DNA of 64,000 nt, taken from the NCBI GenBank assembly GCA_937901895.1, contig CALGTD010000164.1, positions 1-64,000 of the forward strand. The letters run 5' to 3'. The translations under genes were made by a program, and so were the position numbers. Under the pieces are notes generated by a model. It was not told where the DNA came from, made no database searches, and was given only the letters and a program-made list of their open reading frames with translations. Positions 15,862 through 24,990 of this stretch are shown here, piece by piece (positions within the stretch are counted from its first letter, which is position 1; every line of letters begins with the position of its first letter). This stretch comes from an uncultured Spartobacteria bacterium (GTDB taxonomy: Bacteria > Verrucomicrobiota > Verrucomicrobiia > Chthoniobacterales > JAATET01).

Positions 15862-16701
15862 TCAACGCGTGAGCAGGCGACGAAGGGTGGAGGGCTCGAG
15901 CAGCGGATCCGGGAAGGAGAGGGCGATCGTCTCATTGCCGATACGGTCCACGGCGCGGACATCCGGAGGATACATCGCGACCACCGGTTTCCCGAGGAGC
16001 TGACCAAGCACATGCCCGGAGGTGGTGATTCCCGCAACGACGGAACAGCGGGCGACGAGACGTTGAAAGTCGTCGAGCGAGCCCCGCCAGGTGGGATGTT
16101 CGGGATCGTCGGGTTCATCCGCGGTAGCCACGACGAGAATGCGGTGTCCGGTGACGCTTGCGAGATGGTTTACGGTGCCGCGCAACCAATCGTCGAAACC
16201 GTCTGGAATCACCCCGCGGAACGAGAAGCTTCGCCGGAAGAAAAGAATGAACGGTTCCGCGGTCACTTCCAGTGTCGTGGGCGCGCGTCGGAAATCGATC
16301 CCGGGAAAAGTCCGATACCAGTATTCAGGAAACGGCCTGCCGCACGCGAGGGCATGGGGCCAGCGGAATGGAAATATCTGATTCCAGATGACGGGCGTTG
16401 ATTCGCGGAGCAGCCGGCGCCACTGCAGCCACTGCCACGCCGCCTCGTCCGCTGCATAGCCCAACCGGCTCGATCGAGGGTGTTGCGGACCCGGAGCGGG
16501 AGAGGAAATTACATAGGGAAAGTGCGTGAACGGATTCCCGAACTCCGCGCGATGAATCACGCGCACCCTGGCGCCGAGCTGATGCAACGCATGCGCGAGC
16601 GGCGTGACGAACCACAGGTCGCCGAGCCGGCCGGATTGCAGGATCGCGATGTCGCCGGTGGAACTTTGTTCCACGAGGTTTGGGAGATCGATTGGCTTCA
16701 C
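15862..16701 (-). CDS. Glycosyltransferase family 9 (heptosyltransferase-like)
   Basis: The protein is 279 residues, with 'DIAILQSGRLGDLWFVTPLA' at the N-terminus, the usual GT9 beta1-alpha1 segment ('iL.ir.GaiGDvv.atP'). The C-terminal half has 'VVAGITTSGHVLGQLLGKPV' and 'YPPDVRAVDRIG', the donor-site loop region of ADP-heptose:LPS transferases. It is shorter than typical GT9 enzymes (about 330-350). The GTG start overlaps the stop of the upstream flippase-like gene (GTGA, 16698-16701), giving tight coupling. A role in envelope glycan assembly is likely; the sugar donor is not defined. Confidence 0.7.
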   Translation of the reverse strand: MKPIDLPNLVEQSSTGDIAILQSGRLGDLWFVTPLAHALHQLGARVRVIHRAEFGNPFTHFPYVISSPAPGPQHPRSSRLGYAADEAAWQWLQWRRLLRESTPVIWNQIFPFRWPHALACGRPFPEYWYRTFPGIDFRRAPTTLEVTAEPFILFFRRSFSFRGVIPDGFDDWLRGTVNHLASVTGHRILVVATADEPDDPEHPTWRGSLDDFQRLVARCSVVAGITTSGHVLGQLLGKPVVAMYPPDVRAVDRIGNETIALSFPDPLLEPSTLRRLLTR

Positions 16702-17696
16702 AGCAAGCGGGGAGGGTTCAGACCGCGCGAGGCGAGCAGGGGGCGTCGAATCGCCAGCCACAGAAGAATGGTCGCGCCCAGAAATGAGAGCCGCACCATC
16801 CGTCCGCTGAGACCGTAGGAGACGGCGAGGTCCAGGGGATATCCGAGCGCGCAGAGCGCCACGCCAAACGCGGCGTCCGCGACTCCGAACCCCGCAATCG
16901 TCTGGACACTCAGACTGATCGCGAGATTCACGCTCGTCGTGAGGAAGACGGCGCCCGCGGGGGTCAGGGGCACACCGACGCTCCTGAAGGCGCACAACGT
17001 CACGGCCGATGCGACGACCCAGCGACAAGCGGTAAGCGCAAGCAAGCCGGCGTGACGGGATGCGGAAAGTGCGCGGAAGGCGTCGGCAATTTCATGAACG
17101 ACTCCGGAGGTGCGCTGCACGAGCGGATGTGCACTCGAACGATGCAGCAGGCGACCGGAAAGTTTCAGGATGCCTGGAAGCAACAGCAGAATTGCGAGCA
17201 GAACGACGAGCAGAACGGACGATCCCGTGACGAGAGCATGCAGATGCTTCGTGGTGAGCGGCACCATGGTGAGCGTGGCGAGCAGGAGCAGGATGGCCGC
17301 AAGCGAATCGTAGAGGCGGATGACAACGATCTGCGAGACGCCGGCAGGGACGCCGGTTTGCAGAAACCGTCTGGCGAGCAGGGGATACGAAACATCGCCG
17401 AGACGCGCCGGAAGGACCGCCGCGAGGAAACCGTGGACAATGGCGAGGTCCAGAATCCGCAGGAACCATCCACGTTCCCTCGACGGAATCACGACCGAGA
17501 GACGGAGGGCTAGCAGGAGGTTGCTGCCGAGAAAGAGGAGAAATCCGCCCGCCGCCCACGCGGGGTTCATCCCCCGGAGCGAATTCCAGACGACGCGCAG
17601 GTCCGCGAAGGCGAGCACGGCTCCGAGCGCAGCGATCGTAAGCAGGACGGTGACGGATCTGCGCAGCGCTCGCGGTCGATTGTTGGGTTGCGGCAT
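16698..17696 (-). CDS. Lysylphosphatidylglycerol synthase transmembrane-region family protein (UPF0104/PF03706-type)
   Basis: This 332-residue polytopic membrane protein has about eight hydrophobic segments. Family-like elements are 'AWAAGGFLLFLGSNLLLALRL' near the start, 'AAVLPARLGDVSYPLLARR' (the conserved 'lP.r.Ge..r..ll.r' signature) and 'VQTIAGFGVADAAFGVALC' toward the end. The family contains the flippase half of MprF without its synthase domain, and related proteins flip lipids or act with polyprenyl glycosyltransferases. The start is the ATG at 17696, after which the basic N-terminus and first TM follow. It sits between a sulfotransferase and a GT9 gene in one minus-strand operon. Confidence 0.75.
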   Translation of the reverse strand: MPQPNNRPRALRRSVTVLLTIAALGAVLAFADLRVVWNSLRGMNPAWAAGGFLLFLGSNLLLALRLSVVIPSRERGWFLRILDLAIVHGFLAAVLPARLGDVSYPLLARRFLQTGVPAGVSQIVVIRLYDSLAAILLLLATLTMVPLTTKHLHALVTGSSVLLVVLLAILLLLPGILKLSGRLLHRSSAHPLVQRTSGVVHEIADAFRALSASRHAGLLALTACRWVVASAVTLCAFRSVGVPLTPAGAVFLTTSVNLAISLSVQTIAGFGVADAAFGVALCALGYPLDLAVSYGLSGRMVRLSFLGATILLWLAIRRPLLASRGLNPPRLL

Positions 17697-17718
17697 CGCG
17701 AAAGGATCGAGGGTTGCG

Positions 17719-18693
17719 TTACAGGATGCCGAGATCGGTGAGCAAAAATTTGGTGCGTTCCCGGACGCGATAGACCGCGAGGCATGCGGCGAAGTAGCGT
17801 TCCGCGGTGGCGAGCTTCCGGGCAAAGTCGACGGGTTCTTCGGATGCCGAATCCGCATACCCGAATTCTTCCTGATCGTTGCGCAGGGCGAAGCGGACGA
17901 GATCGGTCTCGGCATCGGAAAGCGCGTCCCGTGCGCCGATGCGATCGTCCCGCAGGGGACGGGAGACGTTGCGGTGATGGCGGGATCCGTCGGAGCCGGG
18001 GATCGATCCGCCGTGGGGTGGAGGCCGGCGGTGATATTCGAGCATCGCGGGATCGAAATCGACGCCGAGGTGATTGCTGATCCGAATCAGTGTCGTCCGG
18101 GGATCTGCCACGAGGTCTTCGTAACGCACCAGCATGGAGGCCGGATCATCGCGCACGGCACGCCATGCGTCCGCGGCGGCCCGCCAGACCAGCGCCGGCG
18201 CGAGCACGTGAAGGTCGGCGAAGCGAGGAGGCCGGATCAGGGGGAAGACCGAAATGCGATTTGCGACGCAGGAACTGACGACGGATACCGGATCCCGGAC
18301 CAGAAAGATGATTTTTGTTTCCGGCAGCCACTCGCGGACGTTCGGGAGGAAATACCAATGCGCCGGCGTCTTCTCGCCGATGAGCAAATCGTTTGTGCCT
18401 CGATAGTGTCGAACGAACGCCTCGAAGAATTCCGCCTGGGACGAAAACCGGATCGTGCGTCGCGGGATTTCGGAATCCTGGAAGACCTGGTCGTGGTTGA
18501 ATGCACAGATCCGCTGCTGGAACCGCCGATCGATGCCGAAGGCGTAGAGCAGGAATCCCGTTTCGTCCGGAACGCGAATGCGGGGATGCATGTTCAGCAT
18601 GCGCGCAAGAAGCGTGGAGCCCGAGCGCGGCGCCGACACGATGAGGAATGCCGGGGTGCGGAGAGGGCTGGCCGATGCGGGCGGGCGGTTCAT
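17719..18693 (-). CDS. PAPS-dependent sulfotransferase family protein
   Basis: The protein is 324 residues. The 5'-phosphosulfate loop 'SAPRSGSTLLARML' lies at about residues 20-33. The 3'-phosphate-binding segment is 'IIFLVRDPVSVVSSCVANRI' around 130-149. 'VRYEDLVADPRTTLIRISNH' at about 190-210 is the usual late helix of sulfotransferases. 'IGEKTPAHWYFLP' fits the family 'geKtP.h' catalytic region. It would transfer sulfate from PAPS to a carbohydrate or lipid acceptor. The gene heads a minus-strand operon with a flippase-like and a GT9 gene, which points to a sulfated envelope glycan or glycolipid. Confidence 0.85.
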   Translation of the reverse strand: MNRPPASASPLRTPAFLIVSAPRSGSTLLARMLNMHPRIRVPDETGFLLYAFGIDRRFQQRICAFNHDQVFQDSEIPRRTIRFSSQAEFFEAFVRHYRGTNDLLIGEKTPAHWYFLPNVREWLPETKIIFLVRDPVSVVSSCVANRISVFPLIRPPRFADLHVLAPALVWRAAADAWRAVRDDPASMLVRYEDLVADPRTTLIRISNHLGVDFDPAMLEYHRRPPPHGGSIPGSDGSRHHRNVSRPLRDDRIGARDALSDAETDLVRFALRNDQEEFGYADSASEEPVDFARKLATAERYFAACLAVYRVRERTKFLLTDLGIL

Positions 18694-18803
18694 TGAGGCG
18701 GCTGAATTCTCTATCAGGCTTTGACCGTTCCGGCCATCCGACGGGGCGGAGATTGATTTTCATGGGATTGCCGCTAGATGTGGCAGTCCGCCGAATGCCT
18801 CCC

Positions 18804-19619
18804 ATGACCACGATTTTTACCATCCCCAAGCCGTTCGAGGGGCGCATGGCGGTGATTCAGCACAACGCCATCCAGAGCTGGCTGCGCGTGATGGATTGCG
18901 AGGTCCTGCTGGTTGGCAATGAAACCGGGGTTGGTGAATACGCGTCGAAACATGGACTCGGGCACATCCCGTCGGTGCGCTGCACGGAAAATGGCACGCC
19001 GTTGATCGACGACGTCTGGCAGAAGGCGCGGGAAGCGGCCGCCGGGGATCTGCTGGCCTACCTGAACTGCGACATCATGTTCACGACGAGCCTCACGGGC
19101 GTCGCGAAAAAGATTCCGTTCGACTCCTATCTCGGCATCTGCCGGCGCTGGGATGTCGAGATGGACGGGGAGTGGGATTTCAGCGAGGGATGGCAGCAGC
19201 GGCTCGAAGACTATGCCCGGCGAAATGGAAACCTCCGTCACGGTCGTGCCGTGGAGTGTCACTTTTTTCCGAAGCACACCGGATTCGGTGAGATGCTGCC
19301 ATTTGCGGTCGGTCGGAACCGCTACGACAACTGGATCGTGCTTCGCGCGCTGGAACTCGGAATTCCGGTGATCGACATGACGCCAATCTTCCCCGTCGTG
19401 CATCAAAATCACGAGCGCCACGTGCCCGCGCTGTCCGACGAGGCCTACCGCGCGGAGATTCGGACGAATCACCAGCTGGCCGGCGGCTTCAAGCGACTCG
19501 CCACAAGCCACGACGCCACCCACACATTCGGAGCGGAAGGCTTGAAACCAAACGGCACCAGCGTGGCCGCCCGTTTTTACCGGTCATTTCGCAAACTCTG
19601 CCAGGTATTGGACGTCTGA
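18804..19619 (+). CDS. Glycosyltransferase-A-like protein of unknown specificity
   Basis: The protein has 271 residues. It begins with 'TIFTIPKPFEGRMAVIQHNA' and 'SWLRVMDCEVLLVGNETG', like GT2/GT-A proteins. It has a probable metal-site motif 'AYLNCDIMFTTSL' (an N-C-D in place of D-x-D) and a later 'RYDNWIVLRALELGIPVIDM' acceptor-side region. These proteins are often annotated as hypothetical glycosyltransferases. The start at 18804 leaves the GT-A beta1 strand at residue 2; an ATG nine bases upstream (18795) is the alternative. It is divergent from the sulfotransferase operon, consistent with a shared glycan pathway. Confidence 0.55.
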   Translation: MTTIFTIPKPFEGRMAVIQHNAIQSWLRVMDCEVLLVGNETGVGEYASKHGLGHIPSVRCTENGTPLIDDVWQKAREAAAGDLLAYLNCDIMFTTSLTGVAKKIPFDSYLGICRRWDVEMDGEWDFSEGWQQRLEDYARRNGNLRHGRAVECHFFPKHTGFGEMLPFAVGRNRYDNWIVLRALELGIPVIDMTPIFPVVHQNHERHVPALSDEAYRAEIRTNHQLAGGFKRLATSHDATHTFGAEGLKPNGTSVAARFYRSFRKLCQVLDV

Positions 19620-19773
19620 GGCAACGGATCCGCGAGGTGTCATCGCCGATGGCGGCTTTGCGGTTCGCTCGAATTTTCCATTAACGACCGGGTGATGCAG
19701 CGTTTGGCTGCAGTCCAAAGCGTGGCAAGAGCGCGCTTGCCTCAGAGCTCCGGATCTCGATAAGGCACCAGAG

Positions 19774-22700
19774 GTGGTTGCGTCATCCCAACAATTTCGG
19801 GAAATTCCTGATTCGAATCTGCTTGCGAAAATCCAGGACCTCTATGATCGAGGACTTTATATTCAGGCGCTATCGGTTTCGGAATCTGCGGGCCCAATCT
19901 CCTCGTGGCTCGGGGTGGAGCAGCAGATTTTGGGAGCTCGATTGGCTGGCAATCTTGGGGCCGCACGGCTCGCTGCCGCCCTGTATTGCCGCGCATGTCA
20001 CGCGGATCGTGGGAACCCCGCTGCTATTTATTTCCGAGCGGCTTCCCTTTTTCAGCAGCGTGGCCCGCTGCGGGCATGGTGGTTTCTGCAGCGGCATCCG
20101 GATCTGCCGGGGGCGGCGCTCGAGGTTCGGGCGGATTACCACGCACTCAAGGCCAGGGTGCTGGCGGCATTTCGCGATTTCGATTCGGCCGAGGTTGAAA
20201 TCAAGGCGGCCATTGATCTCGCTCCCGACCATTCCTGGGTATGGTGCGAAAAAGCGGCGATCCTTCACCGCCGGGACGACCATGCGGCCGGTTATGCTGC
20301 CGTGCAGCATGCATTGAGTCTGAGGCCCTTCTACAGGCCGGCTGTGCAGCTGGGGGCGGAGCTTCTCCAGCTCCTCGGGCGCGACGACGAAGCCGTTGAT
20401 CTCCTTGTCAAAGCAAACGCGCAGCTCGAATCCGGAGCGGTCGTGATGCAGCTTGCAGCTCTTCAAGGTGAGCTTGGCGAGCACGAAGCCGCTCTGGAAC
20501 ACTGGCGCCGGAGCGTAAGCCTCCACCCACTTGCGGAGCCGCCGTTTTCAATCTGGTTGAATGGTCAGCTCGCGGATGCCTGCTACCATGCCGGCCGATT
20601 CTCCGAGGCGGCAGAGTATGCTCGCAAAGCCGGCGGGCGTTTTTATCAGGATTTTGCTGCGCGTTTGGATGAAGAGATTTCCTCGCGTCGAGTGGTTCTG
20701 CCCGTCGCGTTCGTTGCCCAGCACTATTCAACTTGTGCTCCTGCGACGCTGAGCGCGCTGAGTGCCTACTGGCGGGTCGCTGTCGACCACATAAAACTTG
20801 CCGCCGAGATTTGTTATGGGGGCACTTCGGATTATGTCGAGCGTGGGTGGGTGGAGAACAACGGGTTCGTTGCCTGTGAATTCCGGGTGACCTGGCAATC
20901 AGCCTGCGCGCTCATTGATCGCGGGGTTCCATTTACTTTGACGACCGTCGAGACCACATCGGCGCATCTCCAGGCTCTTGTCGGCTACGACCTGATCCGA
21001 AGAACCTTCCTGCTGAGGGATCCGTCGCGGCGTAACCTGGTTGAAGTCCGTGCGAACGAGTTTCTTGAACGGTATGCCGCGTTCGGTCCGCGTGGGATGG
21101 TGATGGTTCCCAAAGACGAGGCCTCTCGTCTCGACGGCGTGGAGCTGCCCGATGCGGACTTGTATGACCACTTTCATGTCTTCCAGAAAGCGCTCGCCCG
21201 TCACGATCGTGATGGTGCGGAGAGCGAACTTGAAGCACTCGAAGGCAAGGCGACAGGGCATCGAATCACTCTCCATGCGCGCCGGTGTCTGGCGATCTAT
21301 GACGCGCACCCCGTTCGAGAGTTGGAGGCCGTTGAGGGGATGCTCGACTTGCATCCGGGATGCCCTCTCTACCTTTGGGCGAAGGCCTGCCTCCTTCAGC
21401 GGATTTCTCCGGGCAAGGAACACCGTCGCTTTCTTCATCAGATCGCCTGCGATCGTTCAGCCGATCCGGTGTTCTGGTGCGAATGGGCACGGACGTTGGG
21501 TTTGGACGCCCGCCATGCGCGGTTTGCCGACCGCTACCTGCTGCTTGCTTTGCGCGCCCAGCCATATGAGCCGGGATTTCTTTCCCAGCTCGGAGATTCA
21601 CTTTGGAATCAACGGCGGTTTGAATCCGCGGCCGATATCTACCGCCTGGCGGCATGTGTGGGAGGCGTGGACCGGTGGGGATGGTCCTATTTCCAAGCCT
21701 GTCGGCACACTCGTCGAAGTGACGAGGCGCTGCATCTTCTGCGCGCCCGTTACGAGATGGCGGGAAACGCCTCTGCGCAACCCGCGCGTATCCTCTTCAA
21801 TGCACTTGTGGCTCTCGATCGATCCGCAGAGGCCTTTGCGTTGCTTGATAACGCGATCGATCGCCGTGGTGAGGATGGACAGCTCCTTGTTTTCGCTGCA
21901 GATGAGTTCGCGTGCGCCGGCAAATGGGAGCGAGCCGAAAAACTGCTCGCTGATGCTGAGGCCCGAGCCTCCAGAAACTCGTGGCTCCGGGCCAAGGCGC
22001 ATCTCGCGAACTACCGTTGTGACCTTTCAACGGCGCTGAAGAACTGGCGGACGGTCCTCGAGCAGGAACCGCTGGCGCTGGATGCACTGCGCTCGGTCGC
22101 CAGACTCACGGCCGAAACCGAGGGGAGGGGGGCTGCACTGGCGTTCCTCGAAGAGACTGTCAACCGCCATCCCCATTTTCTCCCGCTCGCCGAGTTGCAC
22201 ATCGAGTTTCTTCGCAGTGAGCCGCCACAGGTTGCAGAGAAGGTCATCCGATCTGCGCTCGCTCGCGATTCCCGGAACGCATGGTTGCATCGGGAACTGG
22301 CCCTCACGCTCGCCAATCAGCGCAGATTCGGCGAGGCCGGTGAAGAGGTCGACAAGGGGCTTCAAATTGATCCTCACAATCCGGATTCCTTCGCCACGCG
22401 CGGCCGTGTTTGCGAGCTGGAGGGGCGGATCCCAGCGGCGGCGGAGTCGTTTCGTGCGGCATTAAAGATTTCCATCGATCACTCGTTCTCAATGGAAGGC
22501 CTCCTGCGCAGTTGCCAGAGCTTCGAAGACAGGAAGGCGGCGCTGGAGTTCGTTCGCACCGAGCTTGTGAGCCAGGTTGTATTCGGAGACGGCATCCTCG
22601 CATTTCGCGACGAGGGCTACCCCGTGCTGGAGCCGGCGGAATTGCTTGCGATGCTGCGTGAGGCGCTTTCAGCACGTCCGGATCTCTGGCAGGCGTGGGT

Positions 22701-24840
22701 CGCAGTGATCGCCCAACTGGTGGATCTCGGACGTTTGGAAGAGGCGCGTCGTCACGCTCTCGAAGCTGTGGATCGCTTCCCGCTGGTGCCGCGGGTTTGG
22801 TTCGAACTTTCCGTTGTCTACAGTGCGCGGGGGGAGAGCCTGGAGGCAATTCCCCCTCTGCAGCAGGCGCTGGCGATTTCGCCGGCCTGGGGTGCGGCCT
22901 CCCGGGCGCTCTCCACGGTTTTGGAGAAGCTGGGGCGGCTCGATGACGCCAGGTCGACGCTCGATCGAGCCATCGCAGCAGCGCCGCTTGACGCATTCAA
23001 CCATGGCTTCCTGGCCGGGGTGTTGTGGAAGCAGGGGCGGCGTGAGGAAGCATTGTTCAGCTTGCAGCAGGCGCTGCGTATCGACCCCGATTACAGCTGG
23101 GCCTGGGAGGTTCTCAAATTCTGGTCCGTGGAGATGGGAAGGCCGGAGATGAACATCACTCTCGCCCGCGAACTGGCCCGGGAGCGGAGCGGGGAGGCGC
23201 GTTTGTGGTTGCGGCTTGCGGAGGCTCTGGCTGAGGAGGATGTCACTCAAGCGATCGAGGCCACGAAGACGGCCATAGGCCTCGAACCATACAATGCAAA
23301 TGCCCATGAGCATCTGGCGGTTCTTCATTGCATGGAGGGCCGGTTCGGCGAGGCGTTGGAGGCCTGTGCGCCCGCTGTATTCCGGGAACATCAGCCCTTG
23401 CCGCTTCAGGGAAGGGAGGCGTGGATCGAAGCCCAGCGAGGAAACATCCTCCTCGCCATCGAGAAGATGCGGGGGGTTGTCCGCAGATCTCCCGACTACT
23501 TCTGGGGATGGCGCCAGCTGGCGGACTGGCTGACGAGCCGGCAGCAGTATTCCTCGGCGATGGAGGCCGCGCAGGCCATGGCACGACTGCAACCACGGTC
23601 CGCCATGCCGCTCGGCTACATTGCCGAGCTCCAGCTCCAGATAGGGGAGTCTCGCGCTGCATGGGACACCTTTCGCAAGGCGTTCAATCTCGATCCCGAC
23701 TACCAATATGCGGGAACCCGTCTGTTCGACGCGCAGCTGCGTTCCGGGGATTTGAAAGGGGCGGAGGAGACCCTCGCCCTGCTCGAACTGCATCATCCCG
23801 GCGCGTCGACAAACGCCTCTCGTGTGAGACTGTTGTGCAGGCTCGGGCGCAAGGAGGAGGCTCTGTCCCTGTTTCGAGAGATTTGCTTTACCGACAGGCG
23901 CCATTCGGCGGCACTTGTGGAAGCTGCGGATGCGATCTCCGAGGCCGGGTGGGAGACGATGGCGATGAAGCTCTATGGGGAGATTCTGCACGCCCCGACA
24001 GTGAATCCGGACGTAGGCGCCCTTTGGGCTCGAGTGCTTTGCAAGCGAAAGTATTGGATTTCCGGCCACGGGCTCGCATCGCTGGATCCCCGAAGTCCCG
24101 TGGGACGGGCAGCACGCATAGTCCTTCTCGAGAAGGCCGCGGAGACCGGCCGGCGGAAATTTGTGAAACGGTTGTTGCGGCGGGACGGCGCCGCCTTGCG
24201 GGAGGATACCCGGGCATGGGGTGCCGGCGGCTATGCCCTCGCCACTCTGCAGGAGGCCTCTGAGGGCGTGAGGTGGCTGGCGGATTGGAAAGGGCACCCG
24301 GATGCCGAGCCCTGGATGCTTTACAACCTCGCGCTGTTGCTTCGCGCGTTCGACCGCCATGTGGAGGCGCGAGCAGTTTCCATCCATGCGACGTCTCTCC
24401 ATGGCGATCACACGACTCCCTCTCACCATCTCTTTCTGGCTTGGGACGAGGCGGTGGGAGGAGCATTTGATCTCGCCAAACAGCGTCTTGATGCGCTTCC
24501 GCGTGACGAAGGGTCGCTTTACGATACGATGCTCCGCGCGGTGGTTGGCGCAATGATCTCCGTTGGTCAGGTGCCACCGTCCGGGAAAGCTGCAGTTTAC
24601 GAGAGCGAGCGTGTGGTTCTGCAACAGGCGTCGTGGAGGCCGCACTGGAACGACGTTGGTTTAAGCCATCTCGCACGTGAAGGGATTCGAGTGATGGCGG
24701 AGAGCGCGAAAAAGAAGCCGTTTCGCGTTGGGACCGGTATGCCTTTTTTCCGTCTGACGAGTGAGCCTGTCAGCTGGTTTTGGATCCTCCTCGGATTCGC
24801 CCTTATCCAGGTGATCCGGGCGTGCAGCGGCGGGCAATAG
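19774..24840 (+). CDS. Giant TPR protein with embedded C39-like peptidase domain and C-terminal membrane anchor
   Basis: The protein has 1,688 residues. TPR-like repeats fill about 20-300 and 450-1600 (units such as 'LFSLQQALRIDPDYSWAWEV'). Between them, at about 305-430, is a papain-like C39 domain with oxyanion Q316, nucleophile C321 in 'QHYSTCAPATLSAL', H398 in 'SAHLQALVGYD' and D416 in 'LLRDPS'. The triad looks complete. The C-terminus 'FWILLGFALIQVIRACSGGQ' is a single tail-anchor-like helix. No signal peptide is seen. Upstream of the GTG at 19774 the frame closes at 19693 without a better start. The function is unknown; possible roles are a membrane-tethered scaffold or a peptidase acting on a partner presented by the TPRs. 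No operon partner is evident. Confidence 0.7.
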   Translation: MVASSQQFREIPDSNLLAKIQDLYDRGLYIQALSVSESAGPISSWLGVEQQILGARLAGNLGAARLAAALYCRACHADRGNPAAIYFRAASLFQQRGPLRAWWFLQRHPDLPGAALEVRADYHALKARVLAAFRDFDSAEVEIKAAIDLAPDHSWVWCEKAAILHRRDDHAAGYAAVQHALSLRPFYRPAVQLGAELLQLLGRDDEAVDLLVKANAQLESGAVVMQLAALQGELGEHEAALEHWRRSVSLHPLAEPPFSIWLNGQLADACYHAGRFSEAAEYARKAGGRFYQDFAARLDEEISSRRVVLPVAFVAQHYSTCAPATLSALSAYWRVAVDHIKLAAEICYGGTSDYVERGWVENNGFVACEFRVTWQSACALIDRGVPFTLTTVETTSAHLQALVGYDLIRRTFLLRDPSRRNLVEVRANEFLERYAAFGPRGMVMVPKDEASRLDGVELPDADLYDHFHVFQKALARHDRDGAESELEALEGKATGHRITLHARRCLAIYDAHPVRELEAVEGMLDLHPGCPLYLWAKACLLQRISPGKEHRRFLHQIACDRSADPVFWCEWARTLGLDARHARFADRYLLLALRAQPYEPGFLSQLGDSLWNQRRFESAADIYRLAACVGGVDRWGWSYFQACRHTRRSDEALHLLRARYEMAGNASAQPARILFNALVALDRSAEAFALLDNAIDRRGEDGQLLVFAADEFACAGKWERAEKLLADAEARASRNSWLRAKAHLANYRCDLSTALKNWRTVLEQEPLALDALRSVARLTAETEGRGAALAFLEETVNRHPHFLPLAELHIEFLRSEPPQVAEKVIRSALARDSRNAWLHRELALTLANQRRFGEAGEEVDKGLQIDPHNPDSFATRGRVCELEGRIPAAAESFRAALKISIDHSFSMEGLLRSCQSFEDRKAALEFVRTELVSQVVFGDGILAFRDEGYPVLEPAELLAMLREALSARPDLWQAWVAVIAQLVDLGRLEEARRHALEAVDRFPLVPRVWFELSVVYSARGESLEAIPPLQQALAISPAWGAASRALSTVLEKLGRLDDARSTLDRAIAAAPLDAFNHGFLAGVLWKQGRREEALFSLQQALRIDPDYSWAWEVLKFWSVEMGRPEMNITLARELARERSGEARLWLRLAEALAEEDVTQAIEATKTAIGLEPYNANAHEHLAVLHCMEGRFGEALEACAPAVFREHQPLPLQGREAWIEAQRGNILLAIEKMRGVVRRSPDYFWGWRQLADWLTSRQQYSSAMEAAQAMARLQPRSAMPLGYIAELQLQIGESRAAWDTFRKAFNLDPDYQYAGTRLFDAQLRSGDLKGAEETLALLELHHPGASTNASRVRLLCRLGRKEEALSLFREICFTDRRHSAALVEAADAISEAGWETMAMKLYGEILHAPTVNPDVGALWARVLCKRKYWISGHGLASLDPRSPVGRAARIVLLEKAAETGRRKFVKRLLRRDGAALREDTRAWGAGGYALATLQEASEGVRWLADWKGHPDAEPWMLYNLALLLRAFDRHVEARAVSIHATSLHGDHTTPSHHLFLAWDEAVGGAFDLAKQRLDALPRDEGSLYDTMLRAVVGAMISVGQVPPSGKAAVYESERVVLQQASWRPHWNDVGLSHLAREGIRVMAESAKKKPFRVGTGMPFFRLTSEPVSWFWILLGFALIQVIRACSGGQ

Positions 24841-24990
24841 AGGCGACGGCCGGCACTCTCGAGGATCGAGGCCGTGACCCACCGATTCAGGGGGCCGCGA
24901 GGAGTCCGCTGAAGATTCCGGCGTTGCCAGGTGGAAGAATGCGCGCCCCGATTCCGTGTGAGACGGAGACGTTCGACATGAAGTGGAACG

